In this document: piece after piece, positions 1 to 8,855 of the stretch
Layout of the letters: each line of letters opens with the position of its first letter
How positions within the stretch are numbered: position 1 is the stretch's first letter
DNA from: a virus
DNA: 30,421 bases
IMG/VR virus record: IMGVR_UViG_3300034520_000364
Span: 1 to 30,421 of that record
Reading direction: 5' to 3' (one strand)
The notes under the pieces: model-generated
What the model was told of the DNA's origin: nothing
The model's input: the letters and a program-made list of their open reading frames with translations, nothing else
Databases searched by the model: none
Made by a program: the position numbers and the translations under genes

Positions 1-127
1 TTTTTTGATACAGCTTTCGGTAATCCTATCAATTTACATCCTATGTTTGGTTTCTGGACTGGGACTATTGATATGTGGATTTTTTCAAACAAGCAAAGAA
101 TTATTCTGGTAGCAAGAAACAATATCT
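1..127. repeat. terminal direct repeat, left copy (circle overlap)
   Basis: Bases 1-127 are identical to 30295-30421. The copy ends exactly at both window ends, and the tail gene entering from 29791 continues in frame through it. This is what an assembler gives when it closes a circular (or circularly permuted or concatemeric) molecule with a 127-base overlap. I infer an assembly overlap rather than a biological terminal repeat because it lies in the middle of a coding sequence. Confidence 0.93.
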
Positions 128-597
128 GTTATACATTTTGCTATGTAGGCAATATTTTTAGACTTTGCCCACCCAAAGAATATCCTCAGCCTTTATGGGT
201 TCAAGCAGATTTATGGGGGATGCCTGATTTATCTTCTACAATATGGTATAATAGCACAGATAGTAATAGAAAGTTCTTAGCGATGCCTCGAACAAATCCA
301 GGGTATATGATTAATTTCGCAAATCAATGGTCTTCTAACTATGCTGTTGTCCCAACGCAAACAGATACAGGCAATTGGATTACTATTGCTTATATAGATG
401 GTTACGATAAAGTTTTATTCCCACTATATTTTATTTGCGATGGATATATAGTAGGAATGCCAGATGGATTTTATTATGCTCCTGGGCTGTCTTTATCCGC
501 TGAAAGCGAGATAATGGTCGGGACTGATAAATATATTCTATTCCCAAATTGCTGGAGAATAGGTTATGCAGATTGGATGGCGATAAAGGAGGAATAG
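1..597 (+). CDS. tail tip/baseplate structural protein, 3' part (continues from 29791 across the circle junction)
   Basis: This is the C-terminal 198 residues of a 366-residue protein that begins at 29791. Base 1 falls in codon phase 1 of that frame, so the ATG at 43 is an internal Met rather than a start. The sequence is rich in aromatic residues, Asn, Gly and Ser and has no signal peptide, typical of beta-rich virion proteins. Its end (a VGTDKYILFP segment, then an aromatic stretch) resembles the end of the next gene (VGTEVTYGTRKFVAIP), suggesting two related distal-tail proteins. It lies directly after the tape measure and one base before the next gene. Exact function, for example receptor contact or distal tail ring, is unknown. 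Confidence 0.8.
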   Translation, partial: FFDTAFGNPINLHPMFGFWTGTIDMWIFSNKQRIILVARNNICYTFCYVGNIFRLCPPKEYPQPLWVQADLWGMPDLSSTIWYNSTDSNRKFLAMPRTNPGYMINFANQWSSNYAVVPTQTDTGNWITIAYIDGYDKVLFPLYFICDGYIVGMPDGFYYAPGLSLSAESEIMVGTDKYILFPNCWRIGYADWMAIKEE

Positions 598-598
598 A

Positions 599-1537
599 AT
601 GGCTATTTTTACTCAGTATAGGTTTAATAATGTAAATAATGATTTAGCTGTATTGCAGAATATTGCGGATAAATGTGTTTTACACGGCTGGACTGTTGAT
701 AAATTTGACACAACTAACAAAGAGCTATACATTCATTCAGCAGGGAATGGATATCAAAACTTATATTATTCAATGAAAATTATCGACGGGGGAAGTTATA
801 AAAAACTTTATATATACGGCAATACGGGGTTTAACACAAGTCAATCTTTTAGCAATCAGCCTGGGAAGTGGACACCAGACTATATAACTTCCTATAATCG
901 ATACGCCGACGGGAATGTTTTTGCAATCCCCCTTATAACGCAATATCTTTTCATAAACCAATCAGGAATTTTCATGGGCTTAGATAGTGTTTTGCCTACC
1001 ATATCATTAGTGTTTGATGCTCCTATTTCTGGCAGAAAAGTTGTTTTGACCTATTTTGGCAGTATTGAAAGTTATAAAAGTAATGAAACAGAAGGGAATG
1101 TGTTGTTTGATTGTAGGGTAGCCAGGTCTTGTTTTAACGCTATTTTCAACAATGTATATATTGATCTTGACAGTATTTCTTCAGGTTTTATTTATTACTT
1201 TAATTCTCAGAAAATTATTTATTCTACTATCACTTTAAGTTATAAAGCAGGGATTACTGGTGTATATGATACAGTTGGCAGTTTTATCTATAATCAAGCA
1301 GTTAGAATGAATTCTTACACTAATAAATCTTCACTCATAAAACCAATCATATCTATAAGTCATAGCATCGGTGGATATAATTATTTCTTCCCAGTTGGCG
1401 AACTTCCCTATTATGCTGGCGTCCATTATCCTTATTATACCGTAGGAACTGAAGTTACTTATGGAACAAGGAAGTTTGTAGCAATCCCACTCGTTGAATA
1501 TACAGCTTCATATGGCGTTTTTATAGAAATAGCATGA
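599..1537 (+). CDS. putative tail tip structural protein, paralogue-like to the preceding gene
   Basis: A 312-residue protein with a clear Shine-Dalgarno (AAAGGAGG) just before the ATG. The N-terminal part (LAVLQNIADKCVLHGWTV) resembles the opening of phage virion proteins of the type 'many copies of a locus, then an NGWT motif'. The rest is beta-rich and full of Tyr, Asn, Ser and Gly. The C-terminal block (VGTEVTYG..KFVAIP) echoes the end of the preceding protein. It sits between the tape measure and the tail-tip hub genes and overlaps the next gene by ATGA. I infer a distal tail or adsorption component. The family assignment is from memory and weak; the structural role rests mainly on position. 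Confidence 0.7.
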   Translation: MAIFTQYRFNNVNNDLAVLQNIADKCVLHGWTVDKFDTTNKELYIHSAGNGYQNLYYSMKIIDGGSYKKLYIYGNTGFNTSQSFSNQPGKWTPDYITSYNRYADGNVFAIPLITQYLFINQSGIFMGLDSVLPTISLVFDAPISGRKVVLTYFGSIESYKSNETEGNVLFDCRVARSCFNAIFNNVYIDLDSISSGFIYYFNSQKIIYSTITLSYKAGITGVYDTVGSFIYNQAVRMNSYTNKSSLIKPIISISHSIGGYNYFFPVGELPYYAGVHYPYYTVGTEVTYGTRKFVAIPLVEYTASYGVFIEIA

Positions 1538-2592
1538 GCTACCTAATCGCAAATTATGAACAATTCATGCTTTCAAGCCATAACTGGTATCAATGCGAGT
1601 GGAATGATTGGACTTATTCTGGTAGCAATCCTATCCAGCAAGGACAGGTTTCAACAGGGACTTATAAAGAGAACCCTTTTATTTTAGGGATTGACCCTAC
1701 AAAACCAGCAAAAAGAGCAAATTCAATGTTTGAAATAATTTATTTTCAAATTTGGTTAATGTATAACAGCTTAGATGTTGGCTTAATTACAATGACAAAA
1801 TATTATGATTTTTATATCTGGAATGCCTATTTGTCAAATGTAAATTTGACTAAAATTGAAAAAATAAGTCTTGACGGAATATATTATACAGACGATATTA
1901 CAGGAATATTTTCCCCTCTCCAAGAAAAAGATACTCTAATTAAGATTTCACAAGAAGGCTCCCCTGTAATAAATGGGTATTTCGCTCATATTTTTGATGT
2001 TGGCAACTATGATTTGTATATTTCAGGGTTAAGAGTTCTTCCCATACCTTTGACCCATTTTATTTGTGATAGATTAAATTTTAAATGGAGTTTTACTATA
2101 GCAGTCGCAGTTAATATGTTTTTGAAAGAACAGAGGAGACTACTTGTCGATAAACCATTAAGAAGCCTCAATGGAAGCATTTTTTTTGATAGATTGGGTT
2201 CTTCTAACATAATGAACCTTCTTGACCAATATGGAGGAAGAATATGTGCTTGCTCAATACCGTTTGAAAAACTTACTCCTGTTGCTGAAAATTTATTCGG
2301 TCTAAAAAACATTTATGTAGAAGAGGATCTATCTCAATACTCAGAAATAGATACTTGCCCTCTTCTTCTTGTTTATTACAAAGACACTGGCAGAGCATAC
2401 TGCTACGAGATAAGTAATATAGATAAATCCAATAAGCTAATTACTTTAAAATTGGCAATAGATAGACAAAGCTTAAAAAATAACATAGAGCTTTATCCTG
2501 CCTTTTTTGCAATTATAGAAAGTGTTTCAAACACGGCAAAAATTGGTAAATATACAATTGCTGATGTGTCTTTTCAGGAGGTTTATAATTAA
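1534..2592 (+). CDS. putative distal tail/baseplate protein
   Basis: A 352-residue protein starting at the ATG that overlaps the upstream stop (ATGA) and ending in a TAATG overlap with the next start, so the genes are translationally coupled. The C-terminal half (about 185-350) contains a segment around FKWSFTIAVAVNMFLKEQRR followed by a GRICACSIPFEKL-type stretch. This is reminiscent of the 'KSCRKISASFMFKNRQEFKNF...FWLP' pattern of the following protein. The two may share a hub-ring fold, but the resemblance is only by eye. No enzymatic motif, signal peptide or membrane segment is seen. By position it is a tail-tip component between the tape measure and the GTA-type DUF2460/DUF2163 pair. Confidence 0.65.
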   Translation: MSYLIANYEQFMLSSHNWYQCEWNDWTYSGSNPIQQGQVSTGTYKENPFILGIDPTKPAKRANSMFEIIYFQIWLMYNSLDVGLITMTKYYDFYIWNAYLSNVNLTKIEKISLDGIYYTDDITGIFSPLQEKDTLIKISQEGSPVINGYFAHIFDVGNYDLYISGLRVLPIPLTHFICDRLNFKWSFTIAVAVNMFLKEQRRLLVDKPLRSLNGSIFFDRLGSSNIMNLLDQYGGRICACSIPFEKLTPVAENLFGLKNIYVEEDLSQYSEIDTCPLLLVYYKDTGRAYCYEISNIDKSNKLITLKLAIDRQSLKNNIELYPAFFAIIESVSNTAKIGKYTIADVSFQEVYN

Positions 2593-3230
2593 TGGCAGTA
2601 TATATTTCAGGATTGGGGGGAGAAACTGCAATCCTTTTAACTCCACCACTTTTAGATAACTATAAGGTTGAATTTGTCCCCACAGGAACATTTATAAGTT
2701 TCCCAGCAACGAAATTAGCAGGATATACTTATCCTATAAAAAGTTGCAGAAAAATTTCAGCAAGTTTTATGTTCAAAAATAGACAAGAATTTAAAAATTT
2801 CAGAGATTTCTTTGTTAATAGAAAAGGGCAGTTGCTTAGATTTTGGCTCCCTTGCTGGCAGAATGAATTTGAGCTAACCAGAAATGTTAATGCAAATGAT
2901 GGCGTTTTATACATTAAAAATGTCAATCAGGCTCAAAAAGAAGATGACTATTTAAGAATATTTATAGCTAAAAAAAACGGAGATATAGTTGTAAAACATG
3001 TAACAGAAGTTATCATAATAGATGAAACAGAGGAAAAATTTGTTTTGGATTCTCCTATGCCTATCGGTATCCAAACTTCTGAAGTTGGATTTTTTGGAAG
3101 AGTTATATTGGCAAGGTTTAATTCAGATTTGGAAGTTAAATTTTTTAAAGCAGATAATACGGATTTGATAGCTACTACATCTGTTTCTTTTATAGAAGTT
3201 CCATACGAATATAGCGAGGTTGGAGTATGA
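2592..3230 (+). CDS. distal tail protein, DUF2460-like
   Basis: A 212-residue protein; AGGAGG lies about 10 bases before the ATG, which overlaps the previous stop. The segment at residues 50-100 (an aromatic beta strand, then RQEFKNFRDFFVNRKGQLLRF, then WLPCW) fits small tail proteins that carry an 'F...R..F..FF..R.G....FWLP' core, as in DUF2460 and related baseplate-ring proteins. In gene transfer agents and many siphoviruses this protein is followed by a DUF2163 protein and an NlpC/P60 peptidase, and the same order is seen here. The order is what makes the call. It probably forms a ring at the distal end of the tail tube. Confidence 0.65.
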   Translation: MAVYISGLGGETAILLTPPLLDNYKVEFVPTGTFISFPATKLAGYTYPIKSCRKISASFMFKNRQEFKNFRDFFVNRKGQLLRFWLPCWQNEFELTRNVNANDGVLYIKNVNQAQKEDDYLRIFIAKKNGDIVVKHVTEVIIIDETEEKFVLDSPMPIGIQTSEVGFFGRVILARFNSDLEVKFFKADNTDLIATTSVSFIEVPYEYSEVGV

Positions 3231-4021
3231 CCTATCAGCAAGAAATTATAAAAACACAAATATTGCCTTTTGCTGAACTTTATGACTTTATATTCCCAGA
3301 TTACACTTTATATCTAACAAGCTATCCAGAACAAGTAAGTTATAACTTTAAAATTTATACCCCTGCTGTAATGATGAGAAATGACTTTCAAGCAGAAAAG
3401 GGCTCCCCAAGAGAACTAATCATTACATTCGCTACAAAAGAAAATGTATCTTTAAACTTTTTGATGGTCAATGTCCCAAAGATAAAAGTTATTTTACGAA
3501 GGTATTTTATAGAGGCACAAGTTGCTAAAACAATCTTTGTAGGCGAAGGAGAGGCAGTAGGGGTTGAGGGAAGAACAATAACTTTTAAAGCCATAGACCT
3601 GCTTGCTCTTAAAAAATGTCTTATTCCACCAACTGTCTATTCTTCTTATTGCAACAATACCCTTTTTGACAGTAATTGTGGGGTTCTTTCTTCTTTGTAT
3701 AGCACCGTTGCCCTTGTTAATACATCAGATGGAATGGTTTTATACAGTGGAGTTTTTGGCTCTGCTGACCCTGATTATTTCACTTATGGCTATGTTGAAT
3801 TCAATAATAATTTTAGGATGATAACTAAGCATGATAAAACCAATTCTTGTGTATATCTCCATATGAGCTTTGATGAAGATATCAATAATAAGACTGTTAA
3901 GGTTTATGCTGGTTGCGATAAAACACCGCAAACATGTAAAAATAAGTTTAACAATTTACGCAATTTTAGAGGCTTCGCATACATTCCTAAGAAGAACCCT
4001 GTTTTATGGGGATTTAAATGA
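3227..4021 (+). CDS. DUF2163/BR0599-type tail tip protein
   Basis: A 264-residue protein whose ATGA start overlaps the previous stop. The C-terminus carries the family hallmark: GCDKTPQTCKNKFNNLRNFRG followed by a PKKNP tail, near residues 227-258. Cysteines at about 142 (SYCNN), 150 (NCG), 228 and 236 are in the positions usual for this family, where they form a metal-binding or disulfide patch. In GTA-like phages the protein (gp13/DUF2163) sits in the baseplate between the distal tail ring and the hub. It is followed in overlap by an NlpC/P60 peptidase, again as expected. Family assignment is confident; the molecular role is structural and inferred from that family. Confidence 0.85.
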   Translation: MTYQQEIIKTQILPFAELYDFIFPDYTLYLTSYPEQVSYNFKIYTPAVMMRNDFQAEKGSPRELIITFATKENVSLNFLMVNVPKIKVILRRYFIEAQVAKTIFVGEGEAVGVEGRTITFKAIDLLALKKCLIPPTVYSSYCNNTLFDSNCGVLSSLYSTVALVNTSDGMVLYSGVFGSADPDYFTYGYVEFNNNFRMITKHDKTNSCVYLHMSFDEDINNKTVKVYAGCDKTPQTCKNKFNNLRNFRGFAYIPKKNPVLWGFK

Positions 4022-4503
4022 GATGGCTTTTTATGGACGATGAAATTTGGAATAGATATAAAGCAGAGCTTTTATCTTGGGTAGGAACTCCATATAGACA
4101 TATGTGCGGGGTTAAAGGTAGAGGAGTTGATTGCAGTAAATTCGTTGGGGTATCTTTAATAAATGTGGGTTTGCTAAATGGATTTGAACATGAATATTAC
4201 CCGCCTGATTGGTTTTTGCATATAGATAAAGAACTTATTCTTGATTATGTAGAAAGGAATAGAAAATTCTTGAAAGAGGGGATAGATTTTGTAGCGTTAT
4301 CTCCAGAGGAAAATAAAATGCGGGGGGATTATTTAGGTTTTGCTTACAACTCTCCTAAAGGGCTTGTAAACCATGTAGGGATAATGCTTGATGATGGGAC
4401 ATTTATCCATTCTGCAATTGGGCGGGGAGTTTGCATAAGTCAGTTTACTAATTTTTGGGAAAGACATTTAAAAATAATTTTAAGAATTGTGGAGATAATG
4501 TAG
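4018..4503 (+). CDS. NlpC/P60-type tail tip peptidase
   Basis: A 161-residue cysteine peptidase of the NlpC/P60 superfamily. It has the catalytic Cys39 in a VDCSKF motif preceded by WVGTPYRH, the catalytic His119 in NHVGIML, and a third polar residue, probably His131 in TFIHS. Phage tail versions cleave cell-wall peptide stems or process tail-tip proteins during DNA entry. The ATG overlaps the upstream stop; another ATG 15 bases on (4033) is possible and would leave all catalytic residues in place. It is followed immediately by the hub gene, so the DUF2163-NlpC/P60-hub order of gene transfer agents and lambda-like K/I/J modules is kept. No signal peptide is present, as expected for a virion part. 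Confidence 0.9.
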   Translation: MRWLFMDDEIWNRYKAELLSWVGTPYRHMCGVKGRGVDCSKFVGVSLINVGLLNGFEHEYYPPDWFLHIDKELILDYVERNRKFLKEGIDFVALSPEENKMRGDYLGFAYNSPKGLVNHVGIMLDDGTFIHSAIGRGVCISQFTNFWERHLKIILRIVEIM

Positions 4504-6783
4504 ATGGCATTTCCTGTTATTTTAGGTGCAGTTATTACGGGTGCAATGACATGGTTTTTTTCAGGCAGTTTAATTCTCGGTCTTGTTATGACAGGTTTGA
4601 CCTTATTATCTTCTCTATTTGTGCCAAAGCCAAAAATGCATTTAAAACCTGCCTCTTTGTCTGACTTTCAAATTACCCAAGCTAATGAAGGTCAACCTGT
4701 TCCTATCGTTTATGGTATCGTTCACATCCCTGGGAATATCATTTATTACGGAAATTTAGTGGTTAAAGAGGTCAAAGAAAAAGTAAAAGGTGGCAAGGGA
4801 GGCGGAGGCAGTAAAAAAGTTACAGTCGGATATAAATACTATCTTGATATTTGGCAGGCTATATGCCATGGGAAAATTGAGATACTTGACATGTATATTG
4901 ATGAAGATAAAGAAAAGTCAGTTCAAGCGGATTATGTAATTTTTAATGATGGAACACAAGATACATACCCTACTCATCTTGAATATGCAAGCCGAATTCC
5001 TGGGGTAGCTCATATTTTTTGGAAAAAATTTTATGTCGGGGAGAATAGAACTTTTGTTCCAACAGTGAAATTCAAAGTTAGAAGAATTTTAACCACTGGG
5101 TTGCCACATGAAAACATGGATAATGGCTCCAACCCTGCTGCAGTTGTTTATGACATTCTTTGCAATTATGGAAAGCTGTCTCCATCTGATATTAATATTG
5201 ATAATTTTATTGAGGCAGCTAATTACTATTATGAGCAAGGATATGGGGTTAACTATGTCATTTCTTCTTCCATTCAGGCGAGAGAAGCAGCCACAAAAAT
5301 TCTTGAATTCGTTGATAGTTACCTTGATTATGACGAAAACGGCAAAATAGTTATAAAGATTTTTAAAAAAACAGATGCTCCTGTAGGCACAATAGAAGAT
5401 GACTTTATTAATTTTAGTTTTGCTAAACCTTCTTGGAATACTATTCCTTCTAAGTTTGTAGCCAATATTGTGGAGGATGGAGTAGTAAGAACACTTATTC
5501 TTGAAAACACTGCTGTTCAACTATATGCAGGTCAAATAATTAGGGAAGAAATAGACTTAACAGCTTTTACTGACAGGGCAATTGCTTTAAAGAGATTATC
5601 TGAAATTATGAAAAGAGAGAGCTATCCAAGGATAGCTTTAAATCTTAAGCTTCCTATTAGATATGCTATATATAGTGTCGGGGATATACTTACAATCAAA
5701 AATTCGGATATAGGATTTACAGCAGATTTTAGAGTTCTCTCTATAAGTGAGCCAAAAATTGACAGCAACGAAATAGAAATGCAATTAATTCAGCATACTG
5801 ATGCCAAATTTGATAATTATTATCAAGATACTGGAGGGACTTTATGGCAAGAACCTTCTTATAATTTGCAACATTTTACAAAAGTTAAAATCATAGAATT
5901 GGATTATTTATCTTGGATACCAAATGCAACTGCTATTCTTATTTTAGTTAACAAAGAAACGAGCTTTGAAACAGAATTTGCTGTATATGGAAGCCAAGAT
6001 GGGACTTCTTATGAATTGCTTGGCGTTTGTTCTACTTTCGCAACGGCAGGAACATTATCTCAATCTTACCCAGCTGACACATATGACATTGATGATGAAG
6101 TAGGGATTATTTTCAAGCCTTATAAAGAACTATTAGATCCTTATCCAAATTTACCGAGAGCAGGGCTTTTTTCGGAACCGAGAGTTTTAGTCGTGGACGA
6201 TGAGATTATGGCTTTTCAAAATTATGATCCATACGGGACTAATGAGTATAAAATAACTGGCATAGTAAGAGGCTTACATTGGACAAAAAAGGCATCTCAT
6301 AATGCTGGGGCAAATGCATTTATTGCTGATATAAGCAATAATATTGTTCAAGTTCCTTATACCACAAATTTTTATATCAAAGTGGTTCCTGTGTTTTTTG
6401 GAACATCGCTTGATTTGGCAGGAGCTACTGCGTATTACATAACAAACACATCAAAAGCGAAAAAACCTAAAACTCCAGAAAGGATAGTTGCTGTCAGGAC
6501 AGGTTCTACTGTTAAGGTAGATATATTTCCAATCACAAAAGAAAGTTTAATTGGAGCAGGCAAACAAAATGCAGATATTTATACCGATGAATATCCTTTT
6601 AATTCAGCCGAAGGAAAATGGGAAGTAACTATTGGAAGCACAACAGTTTTTTATGACGATCCTCATTTTACAGTAGAAAATTCAAGCTCTTTTGTAATTA
6701 ATGTAAGACAATATTCTAATGGAATGTATTCAGACACTAAATCCATATCTGTCGGGACGGCAGATGGAGAATATATTGCTTAA
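4504..6783 (+). CDS. tail tip hub / host-specificity protein (gpJ/GTA gp15-like)
   Basis: A 759-residue protein that starts right after the peptidase stop. Residues 1-42 hold two hydrophobic segments, a feature of tail hub proteins that carry a gpI-like head. A Gly/Lys linker (about residues 97-110, GGKGGGGSKK) precedes the hub domain. The stretch NPAAVVYDILCNYGKLSPSD near 212-230, followed by a 'Y..G.G.NYVI......A..IL..VD..L' block, is typical of the phage-tail hub domain of host-specificity proteins. The C-terminal third looks like fibronectin-type and beta domains. It probably closes the tail tube, anchors the fibre encoded next and takes part in receptor recognition. Hub assignment is confident from motif and position; receptor specificity is inference. 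Confidence 0.82.
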   Translation: MAFPVILGAVITGAMTWFFSGSLILGLVMTGLTLLSSLFVPKPKMHLKPASLSDFQITQANEGQPVPIVYGIVHIPGNIIYYGNLVVKEVKEKVKGGKGGGGSKKVTVGYKYYLDIWQAICHGKIEILDMYIDEDKEKSVQADYVIFNDGTQDTYPTHLEYASRIPGVAHIFWKKFYVGENRTFVPTVKFKVRRILTTGLPHENMDNGSNPAAVVYDILCNYGKLSPSDINIDNFIEAANYYYEQGYGVNYVISSSIQAREAATKILEFVDSYLDYDENGKIVIKIFKKTDAPVGTIEDDFINFSFAKPSWNTIPSKFVANIVEDGVVRTLILENTAVQLYAGQIIREEIDLTAFTDRAIALKRLSEIMKRESYPRIALNLKLPIRYAIYSVGDILTIKNSDIGFTADFRVLSISEPKIDSNEIEMQLIQHTDAKFDNYYQDTGGTLWQEPSYNLQHFTKVKIIELDYLSWIPNATAILILVNKETSFETEFAVYGSQDGTSYELLGVCSTFATAGTLSQSYPADTYDIDDEVGIIFKPYKELLDPYPNLPRAGLFSEPRVLVVDDEIMAFQNYDPYGTNEYKITGIVRGLHWTKKASHNAGANAFIADISNNIVQVPYTTNFYIKVVPVFFGTSLDLAGATAYYITNTSKAKKPKTPERIVAVRTGSTVKVDIFPITKESLIGAGKQNADIYTDEYPFNSAEGKWEVTIGSTTVFYDDPHFTVENSSSFVINVRQYSNGMYSDTKSISVGTADGEYIA

Positions 6784-6821
6784 AATTAGCAAAGGATTAA
6801 GATAAAGAGGAGGGGGATAAA

Positions 6822-7859
6822 ATGGCAATTTTAGAACCAACCAAATTAGAAACAGCGAACTATGGAACTGTTGGCTGGAATGCCATTTATTCGAGCAATT
6901 TTCAGAAGATTAATGATTATCTAAAAAAATTTAATTGGTCAATTACTACGATAACTTATTCAGCATCTATAACTGTCGATTGGAATGCTTCAGATGTTCA
7001 GATAGTGACACTAACAGGTAATGCAACGATAAACTTTAGCAATCCTCGTTCTGGGGGTAAGTATGTTTTGCTTGTTAAACAAGATGGGACAGGAGGAAGA
7101 ACTATAACTTGGGGTAGCAACATAGTTTGCGGTCTACAACCTAAATCCACAGCAAATTCAATTACTGCCTTCTTTTTTATTTATGATAGCACAAATTCTA
7201 AATATATTTGTGTTCAACAGGAGGCTTTTAATGCAGATACTTTAGACGGACAACATGGAAGTTACTACCTTGACAGAACAAATCATACAGGGACACAGCC
7301 TCCAAGCACAATAAGCCCTCAAGGAAGGGGAAGCGGGTTAAATGCAGATAGGGTGGATGATTTTGATGCGAGTCAAACACCAGCACCGAATACAATTCCT
7401 GTCGCAAAAGCGGATGGGAAATTAGATTCAGGGTGGTTGCCTTCCAGTGGCTGGACTGAAGATGCTGAAAATAATAAGGTTTATGTTATCAATACAGGGC
7501 GGAATGTTGGTATAGGAACAACGGTACCTTCAGCAAAATTACATGTAATTGGTGACACAATTATAAATGGTGCTTTTTCTACTAAAGTAAATACAATAAC
7601 AGCTAATACAACTCTTGATAATACTTACCATATAGTTTTAGCTGATGCTTCAAGTAATGCAATAACAATTACATTACCAAGTGCGTCTACTTGTTCAGGT
7701 AGGCAATATATTATTAAGAAAATTGATAGTTCTGAAAATGCAGTTACTATTACCCCTCAGTCGGGACAAACTATAGATGGGCAAACAAGTATAAGTATTA
7801 TTATGCAAAATGATTTAAAAAGGATAGTTTCAAATGGAACGAATTGGTATATAATTTAA
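6822..7859 (+). CDS. tail fibre / adsorption protein
   Basis: A 345-residue protein preceded by a strong GAGGAGGGG Shine-Dalgarno. The N-terminal 130 residues are beta-rich and probably attach to the hub. Residues about 140-200 contain collagen-like fibre motifs (NADTLDGQHGSYYL, DRTNHTGTQPPSTI, GLNADRVDDFDA). Residues about 220-250 carry the fibre motif NTGRNVGIGTTVPSAKLHV common in tail fibres and S74-type adhesins. The C-terminal 90 residues (ITITLPSAS...IIKKIDSS..VTITPQSGQTIDG) match receptor-binding tips of many fibres. No chaperone follows. It is the last structural gene before the lysis cassette. I call it the main receptor-binding fibre, with the exact receptor unknown. Confidence 0.85.
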   Translation: MAILEPTKLETANYGTVGWNAIYSSNFQKINDYLKKFNWSITTITYSASITVDWNASDVQIVTLTGNATINFSNPRSGGKYVLLVKQDGTGGRTITWGSNIVCGLQPKSTANSITAFFFIYDSTNSKYICVQQEAFNADTLDGQHGSYYLDRTNHTGTQPPSTISPQGRGSGLNADRVDDFDASQTPAPNTIPVAKADGKLDSGWLPSSGWTEDAENNKVYVINTGRNVGIGTTVPSAKLHVIGDTIINGAFSTKVNTITANTTLDNTYHIVLADASSNAITITLPSASTCSGRQYIIKKIDSSENAVTITPQSGQTIDGQTSISIIMQNDLKRIVSNGTNWYII

Positions 7860-7874
7860 AAAACTTAGATAGCA

Positions 7875-8192
7875 ATGAATTATAAAAGGATTAGTTTGAT
7901 TTTACTCGGGCTAATTTTGCTGATTGGTTTAATTTTTCTCGTTTGGCGAGGTCATAAAGAAAATGCGATTTTAAAACAAGCTTTACAACAGCAAGAGCAG
8001 ATGATTAAGCAAAAAGAAGAGCAAATACAGCAATTACAAGAGCAATTAGAAATTTTACGGAAGGAGCAGGTGTTAAGGGAGAAGAGGATAACAACGCTAA
8101 AGAAGCGAAGAGAGCAAATACAGAAGCCGAAGACAGCTGAAGAGGTAATAAAAGCTTTTAAAGAGCTGGGGTATGATGCGGTTGTTAAATAG
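7875..8192 (+). CDS. inner-membrane spanin-like protein (Rz-type)
   Basis: A 105-residue protein with a basic N-terminus (MNYKR), one hydrophobic helix at about residues 6-24, then an unbroken coiled coil rich in Gln, Glu and Lys (about 28-85). This is the build of an i-spanin, anchored in the inner membrane with the coiled coil in the periplasm. The ATG has no obvious Shine-Dalgarno. The next gene starts inside its 3' end (20-base overlap), as for Rz/Rz1 pairs, and the partner is also a coiled-coil envelope protein. Its place between fibre and holin/endolysin supports a lysis role. Topology is visible; spanin function is inferred. Confidence 0.65.
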   Translation: MNYKRISLILLGLILLIGLIFLVWRGHKENAILKQALQQQEQMIKQKEEQIQQLQEQLEILRKEQVLREKRITTLKKRREQIQKPKTAEEVIKAFKELGYDAVVK

Positions 8193-8544
8193 TTTATTAG
8201 TGTGTTTATTTTTAGCAAGTCAAGCGTATGCGGTTGATGTATGTTTACCTGAAGAGCAAGCTAAGCAGGTAGTAGTAGAGTTAAAGCAAAAGAGGGTTTT
8301 AGAGCAAGAAATTCAGGAGTATGAAAGATTAATTGAAAATTTAAAAAAGCAGAATGAACTTTTGAAAGAGCAAAATCAATTATTGAAAGAGCAGATTGAG
8401 CTTTACAAAAATCAGAAACAGTTATATAATACAGCATTAAAGGAGTGCGAGAGGAAACAGCATATAGGGTCAATTGAAAAAGGGAAATGGTTTGTTTATG
8501 GTGCTGTTAGTGGGTTAATATTTTTAATTTTCTGGATAAAGTAG
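8173..8544 (+). CDS. exported coiled-coil protein with C-terminal membrane anchor; possible spanin partner
   Basis: A 123-residue protein with a signal peptide (about residues 1-20, ending AYA), a long Lys/Glu/Gln coiled coil (about 28-90, with the KEQ/NQLL pattern repeated) and a C-terminal hydrophobic helix (about 107-122). It is not a standard Rz1: I see no convincing lipobox, and it ends in a membrane span. Similar signal peptide-coiled coil-TM proteins occur in other phage lysis cassettes, but I cannot name the family with certainty. It overlaps the i-spanin-like gene by 20 bases, and either ATG of the tandem pair at 8173/8176 may be used. It could be the other half of a spanin complex, or a holin regulator. 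Confidence 0.6.
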   Translation: MMRLLNSLLVCLFLASQAYAVDVCLPEEQAKQVVVELKQKRVLEQEIQEYERLIENLKKQNELLKEQNQLLKEQIELYKNQKQLYNTALKECERKQHIGSIEKGKWFVYGAVSGLIFLIFWIK

Positions 8545-8591
8545 TTGGGCAAAATATTTAAATTGCTTAGAAAACTTCAGGAGGTAAAAAA

Positions 8592-8855
8592 TTGAAAGAA
8601 TTCATAAAACAATGGTGGCTTCAAATAGTCATAATTTTTTTTGCATTTGTTTTGTTTATTTCAGGATCTATTTTTGACTTTTTCCCATCTGTGCAAGTAG
8701 TAATCAAAAAGACTTTTTTGGTTGCTTGGTGGTATTTATTGACATATGTCTTTAGAAGATTTAGGATTGGTAAAATAGAATGGAGTGAAGATGAAAAAAA
8801 AGTTTACTATTTTGTTATTCTTTTTTGCTCTTGTCTCATTTTCGCCCTCGGCTAA
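8592..8855 (+). CDS. small multi-span membrane protein, candidate holin
   Basis: An 87-residue protein starting at TTG with a strong AGGAGG eight bases upstream. It has three hydrophobic segments (about residues 9-28, 38-54 and 68-86), separated by a short positive loop (FRRFRIGK) and an acidic loop (EWSEDEK). It lies between spanin-like genes and an exported lytic enzyme, and its 3' end overlaps the lytic enzyme gene by 65 bases. Size, spans and position fit a holin that times release or activation of the endolysin. I do not recognise a specific holin family, so the call depends on context. Confidence 0.6.
   Translation: MKEFIKQWWLQIVIIFFAFVLFISGSIFDFFPSVQVVIKKTFLVAWWYLLTYVFRRFRIGKIEWSEDEKKVYYFVILFCSCLIFALG

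Noticed and set aside
3603-3821. Hydrophobic + strand frame inside the DUF2163 gene
   Set aside because: Out-of-frame reading of a strongly supported family gene with no ribosome binding site; hydrophobicity is from the T-rich second codon position.
4455-4664. Short + strand frame bridging peptidase and hub genes
   Set aside because: It lies wholly in other frames of two clear genes and has a composition unlike the phage proteins.
5089-5520. Minus-strand open frames within the hub gene and elsewhere
   Set aside because: All are shadows of well supported + strand genes, without start signals, and no coherent minus-strand operon exists.
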